DNA of 13,192 nucleotides, taken from NCBI GenBank assembly GCA_031413415.1, contig JANOET010000438.1, forward strand, positions 1-13,192, given 5' to 3'. The DNA is from UBA668 sp031413415 (GTDB taxonomy: Bacteria; Actinomycetota; Acidimicrobiia; Acidimicrobiales; Ilumatobacteraceae). The notes below the pieces were generated by a model. The model ran no database searches, was not told where the DNA came from, and worked only from the letters and a program-made list of their open reading frames with translations. Within the stretch, counting starts at the first letter, position 1. Every line of letters starts with the position of its first letter. This document shows positions 1 through 5,984 of the stretch, piece after piece. Both the position numbers and the translations under genes were made by a program.

Positions 1-1389
1 CCGGCCGGCGAGGTCACCATCGTCCGGGTCCCCGATCGGGCCACCGCACTGGCCGCGATGCGTGCCTCGACTGCGACGTCGGTCGGCGTGGTCGATCGGC
101 CGGGCGAGATCACCCCCGTCGGGCTCGAGGCCCTGCAGCACCTCGTCCTCGGCGGAGCCGACGTCGCGTGTGCAATGGTCGCCGAGCCCACGTCGACCGC
201 ACCGTGGGCGCCACGGCGGCTCACCGGCCTGTGGCCGCCCACCGACACGTCGTTCGACCCGTTCCAGAGCAACGACGGGTGGTTCCTCGTCCGACCCTCC
301 AGTGTCGATGCGACCGAGCCGCGGATCATCGCCCGCACACCCGTCGCGCACGCGCCGACGCCGGTGCTCGTCGCCACCACTCCGCCACCGCCGCTCATCG
401 TCGTGGTGATGGCCACGTTCCAGCCCGCGCCGGAACTGTTCCACCGCCAGGTGCAGTCCCTGCGTGAGCAGACACAGCGCGACTTCGTGTGCATCGTCAC
501 CGACGACGGCTCGGGCGCCGAGCACGTCGCAGCAATTCGCCGCGAGCTCGCAGCCGACCACCGTTTCGAACTGGTCGCCAACGAGGAACGGGTGGGCTTC
601 TACCGGAACTTCGAACGCGGGTTGGCGCTCGCGCGCGACCGACACCCCGCCTTCGTGGCACTCGCCGACCAGGACGACGTGTGGTACCCCGACAAGCTCG
701 AGCGGGCGGTCGAGCGCCTCACCACCACCGGCGCGAGCATGGTGTTCACCGACGTCGCGCCCGTCGACGGTGAGCGACGATTGTTGGCGCCGACGTTCTT
801 CGGACACCGGCACCCCACCACCGACGACGTCCTCGATCTGACGATGATGAACGCGGCCATCGGCGCGACGAGCATGTTCCGGGCCGAACTGCTCGACACG
901 GCGCTGCCATTCCCGCCGCGGCGCTACCGCAGCTTTCACGACCATTGGCTCGCACGGTGCGCTCAACTGTCGAGCGGCCTCACCTTCGATCCGCACGTCT
1001 CGATGGAGTACGTCCAGCACGGTGGCAACGTGCAGGGCTTCATCGCCCGGCGCTCCCGGTGGGGCGCCGCTCGGCTGCTCGTGACGGCGAAGACCGTTCG
1101 ACCCGACGAGGACCACGCCCGAGCCCTCGACACCGAGATGCTGCGCGGCCGTCTGGCCGAGCTCCGCGAGCTCGAGCACCGATACGGACCCTCGCCCCAG
1201 CTCACGGCGGCCATTCGGCAGCACGAAGCGTTCGCGAGTGGCACTCGGTCGGGCCTGGCGCGGCTGTACGCAATGTGGACCGCCGACCACCTGCTGCGCC
1301 GCCGACCGCGACGCGAGAACATCGAGATCTACTACACCCAGGCATGGCACGACATCCGTGCTCGCGAGCGAGGCAACCATGACGCGTGA
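1..1389 (+). CDS. Family 2 glycosyltransferase, 5' partial
   Basis: The frame is open to the first base of the window and ends at TGA 1387-1389, so the gene almost certainly starts upstream; 462 residues are visible. The ATG at 58 has no Shine-Dalgarno sequence and lies inside continuous coding sequence. Residues 1-130 form a region I cannot assign, perhaps the end of another domain. A GT-A domain starts near residue 132 with a beta-strand of the type VVVMATF. It continues with a nucleotide-binding DDGSG at 168-172 and the metal-binding DQDD at 223-226, followed by VWYPDKL. The ADQDDVW form is typical of rhamnosyl- and O-antigen-type GT2 enzymes, which transfer a sugar from a nucleotide-sugar donor to a growing surface glycan at the cytoplasmic face of the membrane. 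Donor and acceptor cannot be told. The next gene overlaps by 11 nt, so the two are probably co-translated. The GT2 fold call is secure; the sugar is not. Confidence 0.85.
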   Translation, partial: PAGEVTIVRVPDRATALAAMRASTATSVGVVDRPGEITPVGLEALQHLVLGGADVACAMVAEPTSTAPWAPRRLTGLWPPTDTSFDPFQSNDGWFLVRPSSVDATEPRIIARTPVAHAPTPVLVATTPPPPLIVVVMATFQPAPELFHRQVQSLREQTQRDFVCIVTDDGSGAEHVAAIRRELAADHRFELVANEERVGFYRNFERGLALARDRHPAFVALADQDDVWYPDKLERAVERLTTTGASMVFTDVAPVDGERRLLAPTFFGHRHPTTDDVLDLTMMNAAIGATSMFRAELLDTALPFPPRRYRSFHDHWLARCAQLSSGLTFDPHVSMEYVQHGGNVQGFIARRSRWGAARLLVTAKTVRPDEDHARALDTEMLRGRLAELRELEHRYGPSPQLTAAIRQHEAFASGTRSGLARLYAMWTADHLLRRRPRRENIEIYYTQAWHDIRARERGNHDA

Positions 1390-2299
1390 CATTTCCGGCA
1401 GCGCGAAGAAGTACGAGCAGATCGTCGACGAGCGCGTCGTCACCAACCACACGCTGGCACTGCAGTTCACCGGCGAAGGCCGACGCGTCCTCGAGTTGGG
1501 CTGCGCCACCGGCTACGTGACCGCGGCACTCAAGGCGCGAGGGCACCACGTGGTCGGCGTCGAGATCGATCCCGAGAGCGCCGAGATCACCCGAGCGATC
1601 GCCGACGAGGTGTTCGTCGGCGATCTGGACCGTGTCCGCCTGCCCGACCTCGTCGGCGAGCAACGCTTCGACGTAGTGCTGGCCGGCGACGTCCTCGAGC
1701 ACCTGCGCGAGCCCGTCTCGGCTCTGCGCGACGCGGTGTCGTTGCTGGACGACGACGGCTTCGTCGTCGTCTCACTGCCCAACGTCGCCTTCCTCGACGT
1801 GCGCGCGGCCCTGCTCCACGGTGACTGGACGTATCGACCCGACGGCCTGCTCGACGAGACGCACGTGCGCTTCTTCACCCGCCGCACGATGTTCGCGCTG
1901 GCGCGCGATGCCGGCCTCGTCGTCACCGGTTTCCACCGTGTCGACCGCCGACCCGGCACCTCGAACGTCGCGCTCTCGGACGCACCGCTCGACCCGCTCG
2001 TCCGCGACCTCGCGTTGCTCGACCCCAATGCGTCGACGTACCAGTTCGTCGCCAAGTTCGAACGACCCACCGACGAGAACCGGGCCGAGGCCGAGGCGCT
2101 CGATCACCGGCTGAGCACCGAGGAGGACGCGACGACGGCACAACTGCGCACGCTGGTCGACGCCCACCAGCGCGAACAGGCCGAACTGGTGCGCAGCCGA
2201 CAGGAGCTGATCGCGCTGCAGAACGGCCGGCTGATGCGCTACTCGCAGTTCCCCCGCCGGGTGTATCGACGCCTTCGGCGCCTGCTACATCTCGGCTGA
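1379..2299 (+). CDS. Class I SAM-dependent methyltransferase with C-terminal coiled coil
   Basis: 306 residues starting at ATG 1379, which overlaps the preceding glycosyltransferase by 11 nt and follows a GAGG Shine-Dalgarno sequence with 5-nt spacing. An in-frame ATG at 1238 is rejected because it lies deep in the upstream gene. Motif I is VLELGCATG at residues 37-45. The acidic residue that binds the ribose of SAM is in GVEID (60-64). FDVVLAGDVLEHL is motif II, and SLPNV follows. This is the UbiG-like/Methyltransf_23 pattern. Residues about 225-285 are rich in Glu, Ala, Arg and Leu and look like a coiled coil, ending in a basic tail (RRVYRRLRRLL) that could touch membrane or a partner. Such methyltransferases next to GT2 enzymes often methylate sugars or cap a glycan chain; that role is inferred from context. 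The 3' end overlaps the convergent gene by 15 bp. Confidence 0.85.
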   Translation: MTRDISGSAKKYEQIVDERVVTNHTLALQFTGEGRRVLELGCATGYVTAALKARGHHVVGVEIDPESAEITRAIADEVFVGDLDRVRLPDLVGEQRFDVVLAGDVLEHLREPVSALRDAVSLLDDDGFVVVSLPNVAFLDVRAALLHGDWTYRPDGLLDETHVRFFTRRTMFALARDAGLVVTGFHRVDRRPGTSNVALSDAPLDPLVRDLALLDPNASTYQFVAKFERPTDENRAEAEALDHRLSTEEDATTAQLRTLVDAHQREQAELVRSRQELIALQNGRLMRYSQFPRRVYRRLRRLLHLG

Positions 2300-2767
2300 G
2301 TCGAGGCCGGCGGCATCGTCGGGCGGTGCCATGGGGCCGACCGCGCCGATGGCCTCGAAGTAGGCCAGGTGTGCGGTGACCACGTTGACGGCGTCGACGT
2401 CGTCGAGGATCTGCACGTCGTGCACTTCGGCCTGACCGAGCAGATAGGCGGTGAGGTTGTCCTCACTGATGACCACGGGCTCGGCGATGTCCTGGCGGCG
2501 GTCGACGACATTGGTGGGCTGGAGACCCTTGCTGTGCAACCACTGCATGTGGAACTGCAGCAACAGCGCGAGTTCGTCGGGTGTCAGGCGCGCCTGGGTG
2601 GCCTGGGGCAGGTACTCGGCCACGAACTCGAGCGCCTCTTCAGGGATGTACACCGAGCGCGGCGCCACGGCATCGAGTCGGTGGGCCTCACGCCCGACCA
2701 CGACGGCCGCCATGACGAACACGATCAGACCGGCGACGACGAGGTACACGAGCTCGGTGGTCGACAC
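2285..2767 (-). CDS. Small single-pass membrane protein, conserved-looking unknown
   Basis: 160 residues from a GTG at 2767, 5 nt after the stop of the acyl-CoA dehydrogenase. The frame stays open further upstream, but only as a shadow of the dehydrogenase. Residues 5-25 form one hydrophobic helix at the N-terminus, followed by GREAHR, so the bulk is probably cytoplasmic. The soluble part contains IPEEALEFVAEYLP (41-54), a helix around LTPDELALLLQFHMQWLHSKG (61-81), and an acidic C-terminus. I do not recognise a named family. The tight spacing behind the dehydrogenase implies one mRNA, but a functional link is only inferred. No good Shine-Dalgarno sequence is visible, so it may be read by re-initiation after the upstream stop. 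It ends 15 bp inside the convergent methyltransferase gene. Confidence 0.72.
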   Translation of the reverse strand: MSTTELVYLVVAGLIVFVMAAVVVGREAHRLDAVAPRSVYIPEEALEFVAEYLPQATQARLTPDELALLLQFHMQWLHSKGLQPTNVVDRRQDIAEPVVISEDNLTAYLLGQAEVHDVQILDDVDAVNVVTAHLAYFEAIGAVGPMAPPDDAAGLDSAEM

Positions 2768-2772
2768 GCCCG

Positions 2773-3888
2773 TCAGATACCGATGCGCTGCGCGAGCAGC
2801 TCGCGGTGGTAGGTGGGGTCGCCGAACAGCAGCTCGCTGCTCTTGGCCCGCTTGAAGTACAGGTGTGCCGGGTGCTCCCAGGTGAAACCGATGCCGCCGT
2901 GAATCTGAATGTTCTCGGCGGTGGCGTGGAAGTACGCCTCGCTGCAGTACGCCTTGGCGAGCGACGCCACCGACGGCAGTTCGTCGTTCATCTCGGCGGC
3001 GCACCACATGCCGTAGTACGCCGCGCTCTTGGCCGACTCGACCTCGAGCAGCATGTCGGCGCACTTGTGCTTGATGGCCTGGAACGAGCCGATCGGGCGA
3101 CCGAACTGCACGCGAACCTTGGCGTACTCGACCGCCATCTCGAGCACCTTCTGGGCGCCGCCCACCTGCTCGGCGGCGAGGCCGACGGCTGCGAGGTCGA
3201 GCACGGTGCTGAGAATGGTCCAACCTTCACCCTCGGCGCCGAGGAGCGTGGCCGGCGTGTTCGAGAACTCGAGCTTGGCCTGCTTGCGGGTCTGGTCCAT
3301 CGTGCTGAGCGCGGTGCGGGTGAGGCCTGCAGCGTCGCCGGCGACGGTGAACAGGCTGACGCCTTTCGCCGTGCGAGCGGCGACGATGATGAGGTTGGCG
3401 GTGTGGCCGTCGAGCACGAACATCTTCGTGCCGTTGAGCGTGAAGTCGCTGCCCGAACCGGACGCCTCGAGCGTGATGCCGCTCTCGTCCCACTTGCCCG
3501 AGGGCTCGGTGAACGCCACGGTGGCGATGGTCTCGCCGGCTGCGATGCCCGGGAGGTGCGCGGCCTTGGCGGCCTCGTCACCCGAGTGGATGAGCGTGTT
3601 CGCTGCCAGCACGACGGTGCTGAAGAACGGGGCGCACAGCAGCGAGCGGCCCATCTCCTCGAGCACGATGCCGAGCTCGACGTAGCCGTAGCCGCTGCCG
3701 CCGAACTCTTCGGGAACGATCAGGCCCTGCAGGCCCATCTGCTCGCCCATCTGGCTCCAGACGGCGGTGTCGTAGCCTGCGTCGGTCTCCATCTGCTCGC
3801 GCACGGCGTCCTCGGCGCTCTTGGCCTCGAGGAACTGGCGCACGGTCTTGCGGAGTTCTTCTTGTTCTTCGGTGAAGGCAAAGTTCAT
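2773..3888 (-). CDS. Acyl-CoA dehydrogenase family protein (FadE-like)
   Basis: 371 residues, normal for the family, starting at ATG 3888 with AGGA 8 nt upstream. A longer in-frame extension to 4032 is rejected because it would run across the divergent antitoxin promoter and gene start. The fold runs in order: N-terminal helical domain (MNFAFTEEQ start), FAD/substrate loop FTEP at 126-129, beta domain to about 215, then a C-terminal helical domain with RVQFG at 259-263, SFQAIKHKCADM and QIHGGIGF at 328-335. Members use FAD to form the 2,3-double bond in acyl-CoA thioesters. At the usual C-terminal catalytic Glu position (as in MCAD) I read Phe355 in LFGDP. At the isovaleryl-CoA dehydrogenase position I read Ala233. 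It may therefore be the non-catalytic half of a heteromeric enzyme like the mycobacterial FadE pairs. No partner is in view. Substrate unknown. Confidence 0.9.
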   Translation of the reverse strand: MNFAFTEEQEELRKTVRQFLEAKSAEDAVREQMETDAGYDTAVWSQMGEQMGLQGLIVPEEFGGSGYGYVELGIVLEEMGRSLLCAPFFSTVVLAANTLIHSGDEAAKAAHLPGIAAGETIATVAFTEPSGKWDESGITLEASGSGSDFTLNGTKMFVLDGHTANLIIVAARTAKGVSLFTVAGDAAGLTRTALSTMDQTRKQAKLEFSNTPATLLGAEGEGWTILSTVLDLAAVGLAAEQVGGAQKVLEMAVEYAKVRVQFGRPIGSFQAIKHKCADMLLEVESAKSAAYYGMWCAAEMNDELPSVASLAKAYCSEAYFHATAENIQIHGGIGFTWEHPAHLYFKRAKSSELLFGDPTYHRELLAQRIGI

Positions 3889-3933
3889 GCCGGAGATCCT
3901 GCCCCCACCGGCCGACCCCGCGCCACTCGAGTT

Positions 3934-3951
3934 GTGTACACTCGCGTACAC
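3934..3951 (+). promoter_or_regulatory. Putative toxin-antitoxin operator (TGTACA-type palindromes)
   Basis: The 18 bases directly before the antitoxin ATG read GTGTAC-ACTCGC-GTACAC, a perfect 6-bp inverted repeat. They can also be read as two palindromes 10 bp apart centre to centre: exact GTGTACAC (3934-3941) and one-mismatch GCGTACAC (3944-3951). Phd/YefM antitoxins are known to repress their own operons, and E. coli YefM recognises TGTACA cores in paired palindromes. The match to the downstream antitoxin family makes autoregulation the likely role. Confidence 0.6.
3937..3942 (+). promoter_or_regulatory. Putative -10 element of the toxin-antitoxin operon
   Basis: TACACT fits TAnnnT and ends 9 nt before ATG 3952, predicting an mRNA with almost no leader. 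It lies inside the operator, so repressor binding would block polymerase directly. No convincing -35 element is visible and no Shine-Dalgarno sequence precedes the ATG. Confidence 0.4.
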
Positions 3952-4236
3952 ATGCAGACCGAACCGACCACCGGCGTTCGTGAGCTTCGGGCCGACCTGG
4001 CCACGCATCTGCGTCGAGCGAGCGCGGGGCAACGCATCGTGGTCACCATCGGCGGCCGCGAGGTGGCCCAGCTGGGACCGGTGCAGGCCATCGACGGCCA
4101 GACCGTGCTCGCCGACCTGATCACCGCCGGACTGGTCATCGCTCCACGCCGCACCGACGCGGCTCGGTCTGCGCAGGCCATCCCCGTGTGGAGCGGAGTC
4201 CGCCTCGATCGCGCCCTCAAGGAGCTGCGCGGTTGA
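3952..4236 (+). CDS. Type II antitoxin, Phd/YefM family
   Basis: 94 residues from ATG 3952, the first ATG after the operator. Residues 6-43 (TGVRELRADL... through GREVAQLGP) match the Phd/YefM DNA-binding fold: a helix that sits at the N-terminus of a dimer, then a beta hairpin of the type VVTIGGREVAQL. The C-terminal third (about 66-94), with VWSGVRLDRALKELRG at the end, is the expected disordered toxin-binding tail. It should neutralise the PIN toxin encoded next and repress the operon together with it. The stop overlaps the toxin start (TTGA), typical of translational coupling that keeps antitoxin in excess. The family call is good; the exact partner class (often called VapB) rests on the toxin beside it. 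Confidence 0.85.
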   Translation: MQTEPTTGVRELRADLATHLRRASAGQRIVVTIGGREVAQLGPVQAIDGQTVLADLITAGLVIAPRRTDAARSAQAIPVWSGVRLDRALKELRG

Positions 4237-4631
4237 CCGTCTTCTTCGACACCAGCGCCGTCATGGCCCTGCACATCGAGTCGCCGCTGCGTGCCCTCGC
4301 TGCGGCCGAGCTCTCATCCCCCACCTGTGTCAGTGCGATGGCCCTCACCGAGGCACTCGCGCTCATCGCCAAGCTCACCGACGAACCTGTCGTGCAGGCC
4401 GACCTCGAGGACGTGCTGCGACTGCAATGGGACCGATACGCGGTCGTACCGGTCGACCAGCGCTGTCTGGACCGCGCCGCCCAACTGCTCCGCGACCAAC
4501 CGCTGCGCCTCGCCGACGCGATCCAACTGGCGGCCGCCGATCGACTCCCCCGCCCGGTCACGTTCGTGACGTTCGACCCGGCGCAGATCCCCGTGGCGCT
4601 CAGCCTCGGGTTCGACGTCGTGTCGTCCTGA
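4233..4631 (+). CDS. PIN-domain ribonuclease toxin (VapC-like)
   Basis: 132 residues from TTG 4233, overlapping the antitoxin stop by 4 nt (TTGA). The upstream in-frame ATG at 4188 lies within the antitoxin and would add an unrelated N-terminus. The PIN fold is recognisable from FFDTSA at the N-terminus (Asp6), TEA (Glu40), LRLADAIQLAAA (Asp95) and VTFVTFD (Asp115). These four acidic residues are the metal-binding set of PIN nucleases, which in VapC toxins cut specific RNAs, often tRNA or rRNA. All four are present, so the toxin looks intact. The pairing of a Phd/YefM-type antitoxin with a PIN toxin is common in actinobacteria. The RNA target cannot be told from sequence. Confidence 0.85.
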   Translation: MTVFFDTSAVMALHIESPLRALAAAELSSPTCVSAMALTEALALIAKLTDEPVVQADLEDVLRLQWDRYAVVPVDQRCLDRAAQLLRDQPLRLADAIQLAAADRLPRPVTFVTFDPAQIPVALSLGFDVVSS

Positions 4632-4657
4632 TCGGGCGTGGCGGCGCTCGACGATCA

Positions 4658-4675
4658 GCGCCCTCCAATGGGCGC
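4658..4675. repeat. Hairpin, 6-bp stem and 6-nt loop
   Basis: GCGCCC (4658-4663) and GGGCGC (4670-4675) are perfect inverted arms around TCCAAT. The hairpin sits 26 nt after the toxin stop, between convergent genes, without a U-run on either strand. It could be a weak transcription end signal or RNA-stabilising structure. Confidence 0.45.
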
Positions 4676-4680
4676 GGAAA

Positions 4681-4696
4681 GTCCCGAATCTGGGAC
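4681..4696. repeat. 16-bp inverted repeat, copy 1
   Basis: GTCCC-GAATCT-GGGAC, 5-bp arms and a 6-nt loop. An identical copy starts exactly 40 bp downstream. It lies in the 157-bp gap between the convergent PIN toxin and Usp genes. The function is unknown; it could be a protein-binding site or part of a bidirectional terminator. Confidence 0.6.
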
Positions 4697-4720
4697 ATTC
4701 GCCGCCCGTGTGCGCGGGAC

Positions 4721-4736
4721 GTCCCGAATCTGGGAC
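4721..4736. repeat. 16-bp inverted repeat, copy 2
   Basis: Exact second copy of the 16-mer at 4681. It is preceded directly by GGGAC (4716-4720), so GGGACGTCCC at 4716-4725 forms an additional 10-bp palindrome. This gives alternating arms that could fold in more than one way. Confidence 0.6.
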
Positions 4737-4788
4737 GAATCGCGCCCAACCACGTGCGCTCCGATGTGCGCGCTGGGTCCGGGGCGCG

Positions 4789-5208
4789 TCAGCCGGTGGT
4801 GTGGACGATGTAGACGTTGCAGGGCGCCTGCTTGGCCACGTCGAGCGCGATGGTGCCCAGCACGCGAGCCGCGCTCTGCACGCGCTTGTTGCCGACCACG
4901 ATGATCGACGCATTCAGCCGCTCGGCCTCGCTGCACAGCGCGTCGGACACCTCCGACGCGACCACGGCCTCGGATGCCTGCAGCCCACCGGGAAGCTCGC
5001 CCTTCAGCGAGCGCAGGAACTGCTCGGCATTGGCGAGCGGGTCCAGCACGATGGTCTCGCTGCCGGCCTGCACCGACTGGCTCTTCGACTTCTTCATCGC
5101 CATCACCAGGTGCAGCGGGCGACCCAGCAACTGGGCGAGGTTCGCCGCCTCGAAGGCGGCGGCGCGCGCCGTTTCACTCTCGTCGACACCCACGATGATC
5201 TCGTCCAT
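4789..5208 (-). CDS. Universal stress protein (UspA) family, single domain
   Basis: 139 residues, normal for a single Usp domain. Residues 4-10 (IIVGVDE) form the first strand with the conserved Asp9, and the C-terminal half carries SIIVVGNKRV (101-110) followed by VLGT and NVYIVH. In ATP-binding Usp proteins the loop reads G-x2-G-x9-G-S/T. Here it is GNKR...GT (106-119), with Arg109 replacing the second Gly and one residue fewer before the last Gly, so nucleotide binding may differ or be absent. Usp proteins are small cytoplasmic alpha/beta dimers linked to stress and growth arrest; the precise job is not known for most. ATG 5208 has no Shine-Dalgarno sequence but TACAGT stands 7 nt before it. 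The upstream trhA gene is in the same frame, 60 nt away. Confidence 0.85.
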   Translation of the reverse strand: MDEIIVGVDESETARAAAFEAANLAQLLGRPLHLVMAMKKSKSQSVQAGSETIVLDPLANAEQFLRSLKGELPGGLQASEAVVASEVSDALCSEAERLNASIIVVGNKRVQSAARVLGTIALDVAKQAPCNVYIVHTTG

Positions 5209-5215
5209 GCCGGCG

Positions 5216-5221
5216 ACTGTA
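5216..5221 (-). promoter_or_regulatory. Putative -10 element of the usp gene (leaderless)
   Basis: On the minus strand TACAGT is followed by 7 nt and then ATG 5208. No Shine-Dalgarno sequence is present. The spacing would place the transcription start on or next to the A of ATG. Confidence 0.42.
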
Positions 5222-5242
5222 CAACCCGGAACAGGTCGCGCC

Positions 5243-5281
5243 AGACGACCAGCCCTAGACGACCAGCCCTAGACGACCAGC
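5243..5281. repeat. Tandem 14-bp repeat, about 2.8 copies, at the trhA 3' end
   Basis: The unit AGACGACCAGCCCT occurs at 5243-5256 and 5257-5270, and its first 11 bases again at 5271-5281. On the minus strand this repeats the last trhA codons together with their TAG stop (GGTCGTCTAG). It looks like replication slippage at the gene end; the coding sequence itself is intact. Confidence 0.8.
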
Positions 5282-5919
5282 AGGGTGATCGTCGCGAAGT
5301 GGCAGCCCGCGGCCGCCACCGTGAACGTGTGCCAGACCTCGTGATAACCGAACGTCTGCGGCCACGGGTCGGGCTTCTCGAGCACCAGCACGGGAATGCC
5401 GACGGTGTACAGCAGACCGCCGGCGACGAGCAACGACAGTTCGGTGGTCGTGAGCCCGTCGAGCAATACAGGCGCGGCGATCACCACGATCCAACCGAGG
5501 ATGGGATACAGGGCGATCTCGAGAATCCGGAAACGCTCGAATGCGAACTGCTTCACCAGCACGCCCGTCAGGGCCCCCACCCAGATGACGCAGAGCAACG
5601 GGATGCCCCACGCGGGCGGCAGCCCGAGCAGACAGATCGGCGTGTAGCTGCCGGCGATGAGCACGAAGATCATCGAGTGGTCGAGCCGCTGCATCAGCTG
5701 CTGCGTGCGTTCCTCGCGGGCGAGCCGGTGATAGCCGGCGGAGGCGCCGAAACCCAGCAGCAGGCTGGCAACGTAGATGACCGCAGCGACGGTGGCCTCG
5801 GCGGACCGAGCCATCACGATGAGCAGGATGCCACCCGGAATCGCCAGGAGGAACGCAACGACGTGCATCCATCCACGCCACGACGGTCGTTCGTGCGCAG
5901 GGGTGATCGACGACGACAT
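5269..5919 (-). CDS. trhA: PAQR / hemolysin III family membrane protein TrhA
   Basis: 216 residues, typical for bacterial hemolysin III-like proteins, with about seven hydrophobic helices. The PAQR metal site is complete: Ser60-x3-His64 (SAGYH), Asp80 in LDHSMIF, and His193-x3-His197 (HEVWH) in the last loop-helix. The LDHSMIFVLIAGSYTP and FGYHEVWHTF blocks are diagnostic of the family. Bacterial members are inner-membrane proteins implicated in membrane homeostasis. The haemolysin name is historical and does not imply toxicity. ATG 5919 is preceded by TAGGGT at 6 nt, which could act as a leaderless -10; the AGGG in it could also serve as a weak Shine-Dalgarno sequence. The stop codon lies in a tandem repeat, and 20 stop-free codons then lead in frame into usp. 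Confidence 0.9.
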   Translation of the reverse strand: MSSSITPAHERPSWRGWMHVVAFLLAIPGGILLIVMARSAEATVAAVIYVASLLLGFGASAGYHRLAREERTQQLMQRLDHSMIFVLIAGSYTPICLLGLPPAWGIPLLCVIWVGALTGVLVKQFAFERFRILEIALYPILGWIVVIAAPVLLDGLTTTELSLLVAGGLLYTVGIPVLVLEKPDPWPQTFGYHEVWHTFTVAAAGCHFATITLLVV

Positions 5920-5925
5920 GACGCA

Positions 5926-5931
5926 ACCCTA
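5926..5931 (-). promoter_or_regulatory. Putative -10 element of trhA (leaderless)
   Basis: On the minus strand TAGGGT is followed by 6 nt (TGCGTC) and ATG 5919. The position matches the pattern seen before usp, the hydrolase at 8123, the desaturase and sufC. The embedded AGGG leaves a ribosome-binding role possible. Confidence 0.35.
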
Positions 5932-5984
5932 AGCGACCAGGGTCCAAGGGCACCCGGCGGCGGGGCCGCAAGGTGCCGCGTCGA

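Noticed and set aside
58..60. ATG 58 as the true start of the glycosyltransferase
   Set aside because: No ribosome-binding site precedes it and coding sequence continues unbroken to the window edge.
3889..4032. N-terminal extension of the acyl-CoA dehydrogenase
   Set aside because: It would cover the antitoxin promoter and coding start, and the family begins at the MNFAFTEEQ methionine, which has a Shine-Dalgarno site.
4681..4736. CRISPR-like array
   Set aside because: Only two 16-bp copies with one 24-bp gap, and no cas genes; both copies are self-palindromic hairpins.
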